From Strongylocentrotus droebachiensis (lineage: Eukaryota; Echinodermata; Echinoidea; Camarodonta; Strongylocentrotidae), in the NCBI GenBank assembly GCA_035222895.1, contig JAVYIG010002109.1:207367-271366 (forward strand): a stretch of 64,000 bases of DNA. Direction: 5' to 3'. Numbering within the stretch: the stretch's first letter is position 1; every line of letters starts with the position of its first letter. Under the pieces are notes generated by a model. It had not been told where the DNA came from, did no database searches, and saw only the letters and a program-made list of their open reading frames with translations. Shown one piece after another: positions 11,160-23,300 of this stretch. Position numbers and translations under genes: made by a program.

Positions 11160-13697
11160 TCATTTATTTTCCACATTAAAAACCAGAAAAATATACAAGG
11201 TAACAGAATACATTGGACACATTGTACACATATTTTTGGCTATTTTATTGCACACCACATTTATATGCTCATGCCACTTCAATTCATGATTAATTACAAT
11301 ACCTAAAAACTTAAGATTATCTACACGTTCAAAATTATGATCATTTACTCGTAAATGAATGTTGTTAAAATCAATATTTCTATTTGTAAAATCCATAAAC
11401 TTAGTTTTATCATAGTTTAAAACCGATTTATTATATAAAAACCTATTAGAAAGATTCAAAATTTCTTGCTTAAAAACATTTTGTAAAACCTGGACATCAG
11501 AATGAGACATAAAAACACTTGTGTCATCAGCAAATAAAATAAACTTCAGTTTATCAGAAATATTGCACATGTCATTAACATAAATAATAAATAAAAGAGG
11601 TCCAAGGATGGATCCTTGAGGCACTCCTCATCTAAGTTTTTCGATATTAGACTTATCTTTATTTATTTGTACAAATTGGGTTCTATTTTCTAAATAACTT
11701 TCAAACCATTTTAAAGTTACTCCACGAATACCATAATAATATAATTTTTTCAATAAAATAGTGTGGTCTAATGTATCAAATGCTTTACTTAAATCTAAAA
11801 AAGGCCCATTAAGATATGATTATTTTCAAAAGTTTTCAAAAACATTATAAATAAAATGCATAATTGCATTAGATGTAGAGTATAGATATAGGTCGATAAT
11901 TAGAAACATTTTCTTTAGTGCCATTTTTAAAAACAGGAATAACCTTTGCAAGTTTTAATTGCTCTGGTACTATACCTGCAGATAAAGAAATATTAAATAT
12001 TGCACTTAAAGGACATGATATATTATAAACAATTTTTTTCAATAATTTAACACTTACATCATCATGACCACAACTCTTATTATTTTTTAATTTACTTACA
12101 ATATTGATTATTTCTGTGGGGGTAATGGGATTAAAAAAAGCTGTACATGAATTAAAATCAATATTACTATAAATGTCATCATTACTAAAATCATTATCTA
12201 TGTTGTTGTCTAAATTATCAGTTAAGCTAGGTCCTATATTAATAAAAAAATTATTAAAAACAGAGCATATTTCTTTCTTATCACATATAGCTTGATCATT
12301 ACACATAACCTAGTCGGGCATATTATGCTTACTCGTAGCCTACTCTTACCGAGACTTTCATTGATTAATTTCCATGTTTTTCGTATGTTTCCTGATGCAT
12401 TTCTAAATTTGGCCTTAAAATATTTTATTTTAGCTTTTTTAATTTTACCATTCACCATATTTCTATATTTGTTGTATTTATCTTTTTTTATATTCAATTG
12501 GATCTTTCAAGTACTTCTTATATAATTCACACTTTTTTTTGCACATTTTGCGTAACTCTTTAGTAAACCATCGGTTATTATATTTTTTTACTCTTTACAC
12601 ATTTTTTCAAAGGAAAACATTTATTAAAAATACAAACATACTGTCTTAAAAAACATTCATAACTATAATTCGGATCATTAGAACATAAAGTCCAATCAGA
12701 GTTATATATTTCATGCATAAATTTTCCAATATTTTCCTCATTTAGATCACGTAAAACAAAATTATTATCTTCATTTTGTATACACTGTTTTTTATTGATT
12801 AAAAATACTGGCAAATGGTCACTTACGTCACTTAAAATTGTTCCCCACCAAACTTCTTCTAAATTGTTCGTAAAAATATTATCAATTAAAGTACAAGACC
12901 TGTCAGTTATTCGGGTTGGACAATGAATCATGGGATATAAAAAATGAGTCACCAATAATTCTAAAAAAAATCATTAAGATTGGCAAGGGTTAACATCAAA
13001 TAAATTAATATTAAAATCGCCCATGAGATATATGTCTTTATTTTCCTTATGAACAACATTTAAAGTATCTTCTAAAATATCTAAAAACGATTGCACTGGT
13101 TGATTCGGAGGCCGGTAAATAACACCAATTAAAACATTTTTCTTTACCTTTTCAATTTTTATAAAAATTGACTCAAAACATTCATTATTTACATCTAAAT
13201 CCTTACGTTGTTTATATTTAAATTTATCATTTAATAAAAGTCCTACACCTCCTCCTTTCTTACCTCGTCTTACATTCAATAAAAAAATATAATTATTAAA
13301 ATTGTAGAATGGGTCAGCCTCTTTAATCCAAATTTCAGTAAAACCAATTGCAGAAAATTGCACATCAATAGCATCTATATAAAAGCGAACATATTGCACT
13401 ATAATTCTTATTTAAACTACGACAATTTATATGAAGGTAACTTGATGTAAAATATATAGAATGAGAGTTAAAAGTGTTTAAACATGAATTAAATTCCTCG
13501 GACGTATAACAAAAACTATTTGGTCCATATTCTTCATCCTCCCCTGTAGTTGGACTCAATAACTGATGTATATCTTGAGGTTCTATAGGCATTTGTATTT
13601 CACATTTATTCCGATCATTTTCACTGGCATTTTGACATAAAAAATAAAGAGATAATAAAAAAAACTTGTATATGACACAGATAATATAAACGAACAT
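11160..13697 (-). pseudogene. LINE ORF2 remnant (endonuclease and reverse transcriptase)
   Basis: Fragments in several minus-strand frames. The endonuclease begins near 13430 (LHINCRSLNKN) and continues with GFTEIWIKEA, GGGVGLLL, IGVIYRPPNQPV and the catalytic-type LMGDFNINL, ending near 12800 with LSDVSDHLPVF. RT parts follow: AKVIPVFKNG and NYRPISIL near 11880-11950, then PQGSILGPLLFIIYVND and the active-site FADDT near 11530-11620. At least four frame breaks separate these pieces, so no functional protein is made. A 5' hydrophobic stretch at 13600-13697 may be part of the ORF2 leader. Confidence 0.85.
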
Positions 13698-14011
13698 AAA
13701 AAACTAAGGTTACGAAACCAAAACGTAAAACACACACAATTAAAACCAATAACTTAAAACAGTTCTACAACTTAAACAAACTACACAAAAGTTCAGAGAT
13801 TTAAAATATTGTTGAAATAAAAGAACAATTCATAAATGGAAGAAAAAATGAACTAAACAATTAATGACAACAAGTAACATTCAAAATTTACTTATAATAA
13901 GAATACAACACGAAATATTAAAAGCAAATCAGGACTAATTTAGTCAATTGTGGGGAAAATGCTAGTCAATGTAGTGGAAAGTATCATCGCATGCATGTGT
14001 CCATTGGTTTA

Positions 14012-15280
14012 TTATGGTAGTTTGTTCAAATCATCAAGTTCCGTATGACCTTTTTTGTAGTTTTTCCTCTCGTAGCGGCAATCAAAACTATCAGTGACCA
14101 TCTGATGTCCCCAGGCTTCTTTGACCTTTTCGTGATGCTTGGCTTTCCGGAGAAGATCTAGGTTGTATGCCGTTAGTGCTTCATCAATAGCTAAGCCAGA
14201 CCCCCCCCCCCCCCCCCACTCAGTGTTATTTAGGGTACGCTATTATGCTTGTTCCCTCTTTTTGAAAGCACCCCCTATATATCTGAGAACTGCCAACATT
14301 TCCGAACCCCTCTTTCGCGGGCTTTTCGCAGGATTTTCCTGCCTTGGAGACCCCCCTAAATCATGAAAAATGCTCAATGTACCCCCCTAAATTCGAAATA
14401 ATTTCTCAGGAGTCGAAAGAGATGAGAGAAAAAAAGAAAAAACACCAACCCCCTTTTTAAAGAAATCTCCAGGTGAAAAGCTAATACACCCTTTTTTTTT
14501 ACAATTCTCGGGTCGGACTTTGTCGCACGAAAAGTACCCCTTTACCGGACATTTTGGTAACACGCATGGGGTCCGTTTGTTCTCGGCGTGAGGGGGGGGG
14601 GGGGGGGGGGGGGGCGGGAGCCAGACCCCTTCAGTTTGCGTCTAGCGTGTAGAACAGCTGACCGCTTCCGATAGGAGCAGAACTTCACTATTATTGCTCT
14701 CGGCTTTTTCTTCCTGGTTGTAGCGCCATCCGCGGTAGTAGTAGTTGTTGCATCTCCGCTCTTCGACGAGCTGCTTTGCATCCTGGATGAGACACGATGA
14801 GATCTATCAATCTCCTCGCACTCAAGGCTGCAGATCTGACCATCCGTATTCTCATCTGTGTTTTCAGGAATGCCGTAGAATTTTAAGCAGTTTCTTCTTG
14901 AATACTGTTCCATGTCATTCACAGAAGGTTGGAGGTTGTTGAGAGTTGTTGCTTGGGTGGAGATCGTGTTATTCAATTGCTCGATTTCCTTTTCTTAATT
15001 GGCCTGGACGTTGGCTTCTAAGTCCATTATTCTTCCATCGTTGATCTCTAGTCGTTTTGTTGTAGCAGTATTACTTTCCTCCAATCCCTCAATCCGCTCA
15101 AATAACTTTTTCAATTGTCTGTCGATTGCCTTTTCCACTGCTGAATCAATTGCTTTGAAAAAGTCGTTGCTTTTTAGGTAATCCTGCATGCACTGCTTGA
15201 ATGATCGTGGTCTCAACCTTTTGATCTTTTTGTTCTAATTTGGCTTTAGCTTTCGATCTGGTTGTGGCGAGGGGGCTCGC
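14012..15280 (-). pseudogene. LINE ORF1 remnant (coiled coil plus RRM-like), split by a MITE
   Basis: Starts with ATG at 15280 (MASPLATTRSKAKAK), shows a coiled-coil segment (KKLFERIEGLEESNTATT), then the hallmark MEQYSRRNCLKFYGIPE near 14840-14900, and PRAIIVKFCSYRKRSAVLHA near 14650-14700, as in L1-type ORF1 proteins (Transposase_22-like). The frame is interrupted by at least one shift near 15200. It is cut by the 417-bp insertion 14202-14618, after which the same reading resumes (LAIDEALTAYNLDLLRKAK) and ends at a stop at 14012. The 8-bp duplication agccagac marks the insertion point. Confidence 0.75.
14202..14618. mobile_element. hAT-like MITE with C-run/G-run termini, inserted in LINE ORF1
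   Basis: A 417-bp element bounded by a long C run plus ACTCA at the left and TGAGG plus a long G run at the right. It is flanked by perfect 8-bp direct repeats (agccagac at 14194-14201 and 14619-14626). The interior matches the element at 59941-60342 in the opposite orientation, with phrases such as aaagtcc, ttaccggacattttgg and gagaaattattc-like blocks. No transposase. Confidence 0.85.
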
Positions 15281-15355
15281 CATTTTGAAAGTATGATGGC
15301 AATATTATTTAAAAAATGTTTGATTTACTGATTATAAGTCTATTTGGTATATCGT

Positions 15356-15612
15356 ATTGAATTTACAGCATTAAATAACTTTGGTCATGGTCGTACAATA
15401 ATGTTAAGAAGTTGTTTACATAACTGTTATGGCTAGGGAATAGAATGACATTGTAATACCTGCAACAAACGAAGCTTGGGTGTCCTCGTTAGATCCTCAG
15501 TATGATTATGGGAGGTGGGTTCTTTTTTAAGAGCACCGTGTTGTATAAAGTAAACTATGTATCTACCTCAATAATTCCAGACATATATCTGTAGCATGTA
15601 CAAAGTAAAATC
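15356..15612. repeat. Right copy of about 250-bp direct repeat flanking the LINE
   Basis: Partner of 10886-11137. It begins at the inferred 5' end of the LINE and ends with aaaatcatt like the left copy. Confidence 0.8.
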
Positions 15613-15732
15613 ATTAGGTCTACAGATCATGAAAGGTTTTCTAACCTTGAAGTTAGACCACACTGACACCTTCCAATCTTTTAATTCGCTTGTACATTGC
15701 ACCACCTCTAACCTCACCATCCAACCAAACCC

Positions 15733-15762
15733 CCTCTCTCTCTCTCTCTCTCCCTCTCTCTG
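15733..15762. repeat. (TC)n microsatellite
   Basis: CTCTCT run with one CCC interruption. Confidence 0.8.
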
Positions 15763-16038
15763 TATAATTATACAGAACAAATAATTCAATTCGCATAATC
15801 ATTTATTAGAAATGATGATTAAAACAATAGAAATTAAAATTCTTGAGGGTTTACTTCTTTACTGTGACCGGTTTCATCAGAAAATTAGAATAATCGAATA
15901 TATAATCTTTCCTTTATATCCACTTTAACAAAAAAAGGATTTTATTATACTCTTCTGTATCTTCCACTATTATTATAAATATCCCTTTTTGAGATAACTT
16001 TTACTCCCCCTCACATCTCGGCCCTCTCGTTATACATA

Positions 16039-16074
16039 TATCTATCATTCTATCTATCTATCTATCTATCTATC
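16039..16074. repeat. (TATC)n microsatellite
   Basis: About eight TATC units. The surrounding 15770-16780 is AT-rich and shows no gene. Confidence 0.9.
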
Positions 16075-16792
16075 ACTATATGTATATTTCTGTATATTTA
16101 ATATCTCTTCCTTTTCTTTTCACATCTTGAATCTGCTGACCTTTCAGTCAAAATGTAATGTGATCCGGGAGCTAATTCAATAAATTTACCTGGTAAAATT
16201 GTACTACGATTAGTAATGCTTTGCGATCTTTCTTGACATCGTGATCAAATCCTCAAATCAGATCTGAATAGTTCATGTTACCAATCAATTACGAGGCCTA
16301 GATGTGATTTAATTTTGTAATTACTTCAATATGAATATATTTGACTCATTTTCACACCGGAATGCAGCCTTGAATGACATAATTTCTAATGAATAAACTT
16401 TTTGTTGTTGATAGATAAATAAGTACTTGTTTCTAAATTGTTTCTTGATTTTCTTTAAACGGAATAATAAAGGATTGACCGCTCGATCATTTCATTTCAC
16501 ATACGTGCATTTATAGCATAGTGCGGGGCCATGCATAGGCCTATCGTCATTTTATCAGCCTATACGCGGATTTTGCATTTTGTAATACATAGCACCAAAT
16601 TTATGTTGATATATTTAAACTTGTCAATTTCAGTCGTGGTGTTTTTATTTGAAATTCCGTGTAATTTGCTTAATTTTGATAAACCTATAAGATTTAATTG
16701 TTTTTAAAGTGATATTTAAGATTTCGCCTCGAGATTTTTTATGGAAATGATTTCGGCGCCAACTTTTCTTTCTTGTCCAATATATACCATAC

Positions 16793-16905
16793 TAGACCGA
16801 ATTTTTCTGTCTCTTTCGTTCGTTAGCCTCTGATTTGGGTAAGAGAGAGCCGACCTTACCCAAATCAGAGGCTAACGAACGAAAGAGACAGAAAAATTCG
16901 GTCTA
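16793..16905. mobile_element. 113-bp palindromic (foldback) element with 9-bp target duplication
   Basis: A 51-bp arm (16793-16843, starting tagaccgaatttttctg) is repeated as an exact inverted copy at 16855-16905, leaving an 11-nt loop. The nonamer ataccatac lies immediately outside both ends (16784-16792 and 16906-16914). Perfect arms and duplication point to a recent insertion. A 9-bp duplication would fit Mutator-like elements, but the family is not identified. Confidence 0.85.
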
Positions 16906-17289
16906 ATACCATACATGAATATCAGCAGAGAAATTATGCTTCAATTATAATAAAAAGGCCTCATATTCATAAGAATGAAATCATAGCTAATTATATGGCT
17001 AGCTATATTAATACGCGGCCTGCATTTGAACTTGGGACTACAAATTTGAAATCAAGATAATAGATTATATAACTAGCCCATTTTTCGGGTATACGTGGCA
17101 ACAATTTGGGAAAATGGGCACAACAGAATGTGGCTGAAACGAAGAAAAACATATTCTTCTAACCCACTCGACTCCATCGGTCACCTTGACCGCACGTACC
17201 CCCTCCCCCCCATCATCATCCGGCCCCCACTCCCCAAATTCGGCGGATCTAAAGGTGACGATAGCAGTATCGAAAAAAACTCTTGGAAA

Positions 17290-17343
17290 ATGGCTGGAAT
17301 TCAAAGATTGGTGACTGCAGAGCACTTGAGATCAAATCTAAGG
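17290..17343 (+). CDS. CPT2: CPT2 exon 1 (start of mitochondrial presequence)
   Basis: Encodes [18 protein letters not shown], ending in phase 0 at AGG|GTATGA. Exon 2 (30876-30925) resumes in phase 0 with [16 protein letters not shown] and joins exon 3 [17 protein letters not shown], which aligns with the start of mature CPT2. The joined N-terminus is rich in Arg/Ser/Leu without acidic clusters, as expected of a matrix-targeting peptide. The exon was picked because it makes the total coding length a multiple of three and supplies an ATG. No transcript evidence is available, and the 13.5-kb distance leaves some doubt. Confidence 0.8.
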
Positions 17344-20300
17344 GTATGAATTATATAAGCATATGATATTTAAAGAATCCTTCAAGGTGGCAACTTAAAT
17401 TTTAACAATGTTAAACCATTTGTTTCCGTGGTTGGTATGAAGATATGGTCGAATGTGTCTGAAGCATTGCCCCACATGTAGGAAATTATGTTTGCTCTCG
17501 TCTAATGTAGCTAGCTAGGCCTAGTTCCAGAGAACATCCCCGCCTAGCCCTAGCGCGCCTTCGCCGTGCAGCGGCGCGCCGCGGGGATCTATCATCTAGG
17601 GCAGCACTAGCACTAGCACTGCAACTCGGATCCAAGCAAAGTATAGCTCAAGTGGTCATTGCTAATGTGTATTGGCTAGCCTTAAGGGCTCTCTCGAAAT
17701 GTTTTTTTAATGATATTGTTCGAGAGAGCCTTAACTTGCTCCCATACCCCTGCACGGAGAGGAAGGTAAACAACATCAAAAATGTGTCCAAAATCACACT
17801 TTCCCGGACCCGACCAATATTGGACAGTGGCTTTGATAAATTTTGTCGTAGTTTTGGTCTTAATTACCGCCTTAATTTCAAAATCGGATCTGAAAATAAC
17901 AAAATAAGAGCAATTTTCTTACCAGACCGAGACAGCTCAGCTCCCTTTTCTGAGTTTTCACGTGTAACGTGTGAATTTCACGATGTCTACACAATGGTGA
18001 TGACCTCTGACTGGCACTTCCGTAATTGTGTGTGGTGGTCAATGTGAGGTGTGCGCCTAACAAGCGACTCTCCCAGCTCTCCTGACTTTTCCTAGAATTT
18101 CACAATCTCTGCACTTTATTTCGCATTACAAGTTTTTCAGAAGCATTATTATGCTACCAGGATACTACTAGACACTTTTGGTGATATTTTATGCAGTTAT
18201 AATCGATATTTTGATCGATTTTTCTTTAACTTTTTGTTGGCTAACTGTCTGGTCATAATTGACCACAGTACATGCCCATAGCTATAGTACATCGACACCA
18301 AAGCCCTTCATGTTCACTTGTCATTGACATTGTATACTTTTGTGCTTGCTCTACAAGGTATTGTACTGGCTCTAGTTTTTTGTGGGGAATCTTCTAGTCA
18401 TTGACATTCTACTTTTGTGACTATTGTACTGACTCTAATCTCTGCATCAATGGGGGCTTTCATGTGCCTCATTCTACTTTTATGTGCTTTTAAACTTCAT
18501 GAAAGTACACATTATGCACAGACACTGCAAAGTGTTAGAACTGGCTGTAAACTGCATCATGTGAAATACTTCACTTCTCGGATCCTGTACTACTCTAACT
18601 CATCGTCAACCTTTCAGTTCGATCTCCTGGTGTTTGGTGATATCAGCCCCAATCCAGGGCCTGAAAACCTTACTAATTATGTTGCATCTTCATCTGCTTC
18701 CTACGATCGAGATGACCTTCTACGTCTACGACCTGATGTTTGTAACTATGCTAACTCTTGTCATCATATCCTTCCATCTACCCTCCTGCATATTAAACAA
18801 CTTGGGATTCATAGGAAACCATGTAGGAGACAACCTGCTCACCGAGGCAGGAAAGGGGGTTGTCGGAGGAGAAAATCCCCTTCGTTTTCGACCTTGCAGT
18901 CGAGTATTCCTGATCGCCAACGTCTACGTTTTGCTGTGTGGAATGCCCACTCCATTAATTCTAGAAACAAGTCTGCTGCTCTATGTGACTTTGTTATCAG
19001 TCATCGATTGGATATCATGGCCTTGACTGAAACGTGGTTAACTGGTGATCATCGTGATTCCCGCACTCTAGCTGATATAAATAACACGCTGCCTAACTAT
19101 TCATTCCATCATTCACCACGCTGCCACTCTAGAGCTGGTGGTGTTGGAGTTCTTCTTCGAAATGGGGTCAAGATGAAAGTCAACGATGGTCCAACTTATC
19201 AATCATTTGAGCATATGGATATGAACATTTGCTCCATGGCCACCTCTTTTCGTCTGGTGGTCATCTATCGCCCGCCTCCAAATAAGAAGAATAAACTTAC
19301 AATCGCAAAGTTCCTGGATGATTTTGGGAGCTTTGTTGAATCGCTTCTGTCTCATCCTTGCAAATTTGTTCTGGCTGGTGATTTCAATGTTCACTGGGAC
19401 TCTACAGAAAACTCTGAAGCTGTTTCCTTCAGTGATCTGGTGACTGCTCCAGGGTTCAAGCAACACATTACTGTGCCTACCCACAATGCCGGACATATAT
19501 TAGATCTTTTAATTACTGACTGTGATGACACTTTCGTTTCTGCCGTCACAGTCCTTAAAGAACTTCCGTCTGACCATGCGGTCGTGAAATGCCTCATCGA
19601 CATTGCCCATCCTCCTCCTATGAAGAAAACTGTGTGTTATCGCAAGTTACGTTCTGTGGATATGTCTTCTTTTAAATTTGACATTAAAAACTCTTCTCTT
19701 GCAACGTGTCCTGAAAATGACCTGGATTCGCTTGTTGTTCAGTACAACAACATTCTCCATGGTATTCTTGACCACCATGCGCCTAAAAAAGAGAAGACTA
19801 TTGTTGTTCGCCCACATTCCCCGTGGTTCTCGGATTCTCTTCGTAAAGAAAAACAGGAAAAGAGACGATTTGAGCGGAAGTGGCGAAAGTCTGGTCTTAC
19901 CGTCGACAAGGACATTTATACCCAACAGTGTAAGATATATCATGACCTCTTGTCCAACGCCAAATTAAGCTATCATATTAATGAGATTTCCCAGTGTGAC
20001 GAACACAGCCTGTTTCGTGTAATTGATAAACTTTGCCATGGTAACCAGGTTCCTAAGCTCCCACAGCATGAAGATCCAAAAGATCTGGCGGACAAGTTTG
20101 CGGACTTTTTCGACGACAAGATAAGAACCTTGGGAGACAGAATTGATGCTACACAGCTGCCTCCACTCTCTGTAGAATTGCTTGAAGTCTGCCAATCTAC
20201 CTTTACTGATTTTGACATCTCGACTCCTGTGGACGTTTTGAAATTAATCAAACAGACTTCTAAGACATCCTGTGAACTTGATCCTCTTCCATCGTCTGTT

Positions 20301-23300
20301 TTCACGGGATGCATCGATGAACTTGTTCCTACCCTGACAAAGATTATCAACCAATCTTTGTCGTCTGGCTACTTCCCTGCACATTTCAAGGAAGCTTCGG
20401 TCCGACCTTTGTTGAAGAAACCACATTTAGACGCAGAGGTCTTTAGTAACTACCGCCCTATTTCCAGACTTTCATTTGTATCAAAGCTCATTGAGAGGGC
20501 GGTAGTCAGCCAAATTCAAAATTATCTAAATGAGAATAATCTGTATAGTTCTGCTCAATCTGCATATAGAGCTTTTCACAGCACAGAGACAGCTCTTGTT
20601 CGTGTCCAAAATGATATCTTGTGTGCTCTCGATAAGAAACAAGAAACAATATTAGTGCTTTTAGATTTTTCTTCTGCGTTTGAAACAATTGATCGTCATT
20701 GTCTTGTACAACGATTATCCTCACGGTTTGGGATAAGTGGAACTGCTTTGCAGTGGTTCATATCTTATTTGACTGGTCGTTCTCAGTCTGTTTCAATTAA
20801 TTCTGTCTCCTCGAAGAAACACAATATGTGGTGCGGGGTCCCACAGGGCTCTGTCGCCGGCCCGTTACTTTTTATTATGTTTACGTCTCCCTTGCAAGAT
20901 ATCATATTGGCTCACAATATATCATGTATGACATATGCAGACGACGTGCAATTGTACCTAACATTTGATTCTGGAAATCGCTCTTCTTCTGTTCAGAAGA
21001 TGGAAAATTGCTTAAAGGATGTTAGAACCTGGGCATTTCAGAATAAGCTTTCTCTTAATGACTCTAAAACCGAATTTCTTCATTTTCATTCCAAGTTTTG
21101 TTCTCATGTCCCACAAATCAGTTTACGAATTGGGCAGTCTGTAATTAAGCCATCCGTTATGGCCCGTAATCTTGGTGTTGTTATGGATTCTTCCCTTACT
21201 TTGTCTAAAAATGTTGATGCCATTTGTAAATCTGCTTTTGTAGCTATAAGGAAAATAGGGAAAATTTGTAGGTTTCTCGACCAGAATACAGCCCATCGTC
21301 TTATCCATGCTTTCGTCACATCTAGGCTAGATTGTTGCAATTCCCTTCTCTTTGGTCTTCCTGCAAAAATAACCTCAAAGCTCCAGCGTATCCAAAACAC
21401 AGCAGCTCGTCTTGTTTCTTGTGTTCCTCGTACTTCTCACATTACCCCTGTTCTTCAAAAACTTCACTGGCTTCCTATCACTTCTCGCATTACCTACAAA
21501 ATCCTCCTCCTTACTTTCAAGACTTATCATGGTTTTGCTCCTTCATATCTTTCTGAACTCCTTCCTCGATACACTCCTGTCCGGACTTTGCGATCTGCTT
21601 CTCAATCTCTCCTCTCTCGGTCTCACACTATTTCATACAAACAGTACGGTCAACGTTCTTTCGTTTATGCAGCTGCTTTTCTTTGGAACAATCTCCCCCT
21701 TCAAATTCGCAATGCTAGCTCTGTAAATTCTTTTAAAACAATGCTAAAAACACATCTCTTTAAGTCTTGTTCCTGAATAGCTCTTTTGACCTTTTGCCTT
21801 TTAATATATTTTGTGTAGATTACTGTAGAGCCGGAGCGGAATATAACTTATCTTACTGGGCCTAAATCTTAACTACCATATAAACGACTAGAATAAGGAT
21901 TAGTCCTACCATAAACTGCAGAACTAACTGTACTCGAAGCTGTACCGTCGAAGCTCGAAGCTATACCGACGCGTGGAGCTCCACTAGACGCTAGTAGAAG
22001 TAGTAGACAGAAGACAGTAGACAGTAGACAGACGAGACGAGCAATCAACAATGTTTGTACTTGTCGCGTGCAATCTCAGGTCCAATCTGATGTTCCCAGT
22101 AATAAACACGCCCGCGGAAACTACCGCGGGTGTCGCCTAATGCGGGACTTACGCGCATATGCCGCCAGAGCCGTAGTGGCTAAGGCTGAACCACTACATT
22201 ATTCCCCACTTAATGAGTTTAAAGCCCAACTTAAAACTAAACTAAAACTAACTTAAAACTACTCCCGTACCGCAGTGCGGGGTCACGCCGTTCCCGCTGG
22301 CGGATGGGTCAAGGACCCTCCCTGCCAGCACCGGTGAAGTCTTGGCCTTTCCAGAGGGCGGGCGCCTTTATCATACCTGAAAATATACTGTATTCCAAAA
22401 TTTGGTACCGGAAATATTATGAAAAATACATGTGTATAGAGACCCAATCCCATAGCCATAATAGTTTCCATTCTGGTTACAAACAGAAATATACCAGTTA
22501 ACCCTTACCGTGCCGGTGTCACGTGTAAATGACAAAGAATAGCAGTCCTGGCACGGGCGTAAGGGATTAACCGGGGCATTACAGTCATAAAGAAACAGAA
22601 ATATACCAGTTAACCCTTACCGTGCCGGTTATACATAATGACAAATTGCAAAACGTCTTGGCACGGGCATAAGGGATTAACCGGGGCATTACATTAAATT
22701 CCCAAGGTGACCGAGCATGAGAGTGAGTGATCAACATAAACGATGAATGGCAATAAGTGTGCAGAAAAGGGGAAGAGCCCAATGGCTCCCCATTCCCCAA
22801 GTGCAGTTTGGATGGTACAATGTCCAGAAACTGGGCAGTCCCACATGAGAGCCAAACGGCTCCCTACAGGCAGTCCAAACGGTGCATATAAGAAGTATTA
22901 GAAGGATAAAAGCAGATCACTGAAATCAGATGGAAAATGATATAGAAGGTTAAAACACTTCAACAAAATAAGATTACATTCTCTGGGCCACTCGGCCCCC
23001 GGGGGCACAATAGCCACTGCCGGCAAGTTCCTGATATCATTTAGGGCACCCAGGCCCACAACACCATCAAGCAGATCCAGAGGAATTACTCCCCCAAAAC
23101 ATAATCATATTCTGTAAACAAAAGTGAACTAAAATATATATAACAAACATGTTCTTTCCCCCGATCAAACATGATCCGAGGAATCCAAAATGGAACCGGC
23201 ACCATGTCCTTGCGGACGAGCCGTTGTGAATGGCTTTGATAGTGAACCATAATATATATTTAAGACAAATATGTTATTTTCCCCGATCAAACACGATCCA

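Larger units (their letters stand above)
11138..15358 (-). mobile_element. Decayed two-ORF APE-type LINE
   Basis: Minus-strand order is a short 5' region, an ORF1 with coiled coil and RRM-like motif, an ORF2 with endonuclease then reverse transcriptase, and a 3' (TGAAA)n-type tail at 11138-11165. ORF1 and ORF2 run in the same direction with no other sequence type between them, so I read them as one element. Both are broken by frameshifts, and ORF1 is split by the MITE at 14202-14618. The 250-bp direct repeats abut both ends. The clade is not resolved; the GPLLFIIYVND and FADDT style of the RT is not L1-like. Confidence 0.7.

Noticed and set aside
17652..18047. 131-codon plus-strand open frame downstream of CPT2 exon 1
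   Set aside because: No domain, low-complexity or splice support; it overlaps a hairpin and lies just before the LINE start. Probably chance.
18417..18449. Upstream extension of the CR1 ORF
   Set aside because: It begins with GTG; an in-frame stop lies just upstream and the first ATG is at 18450.
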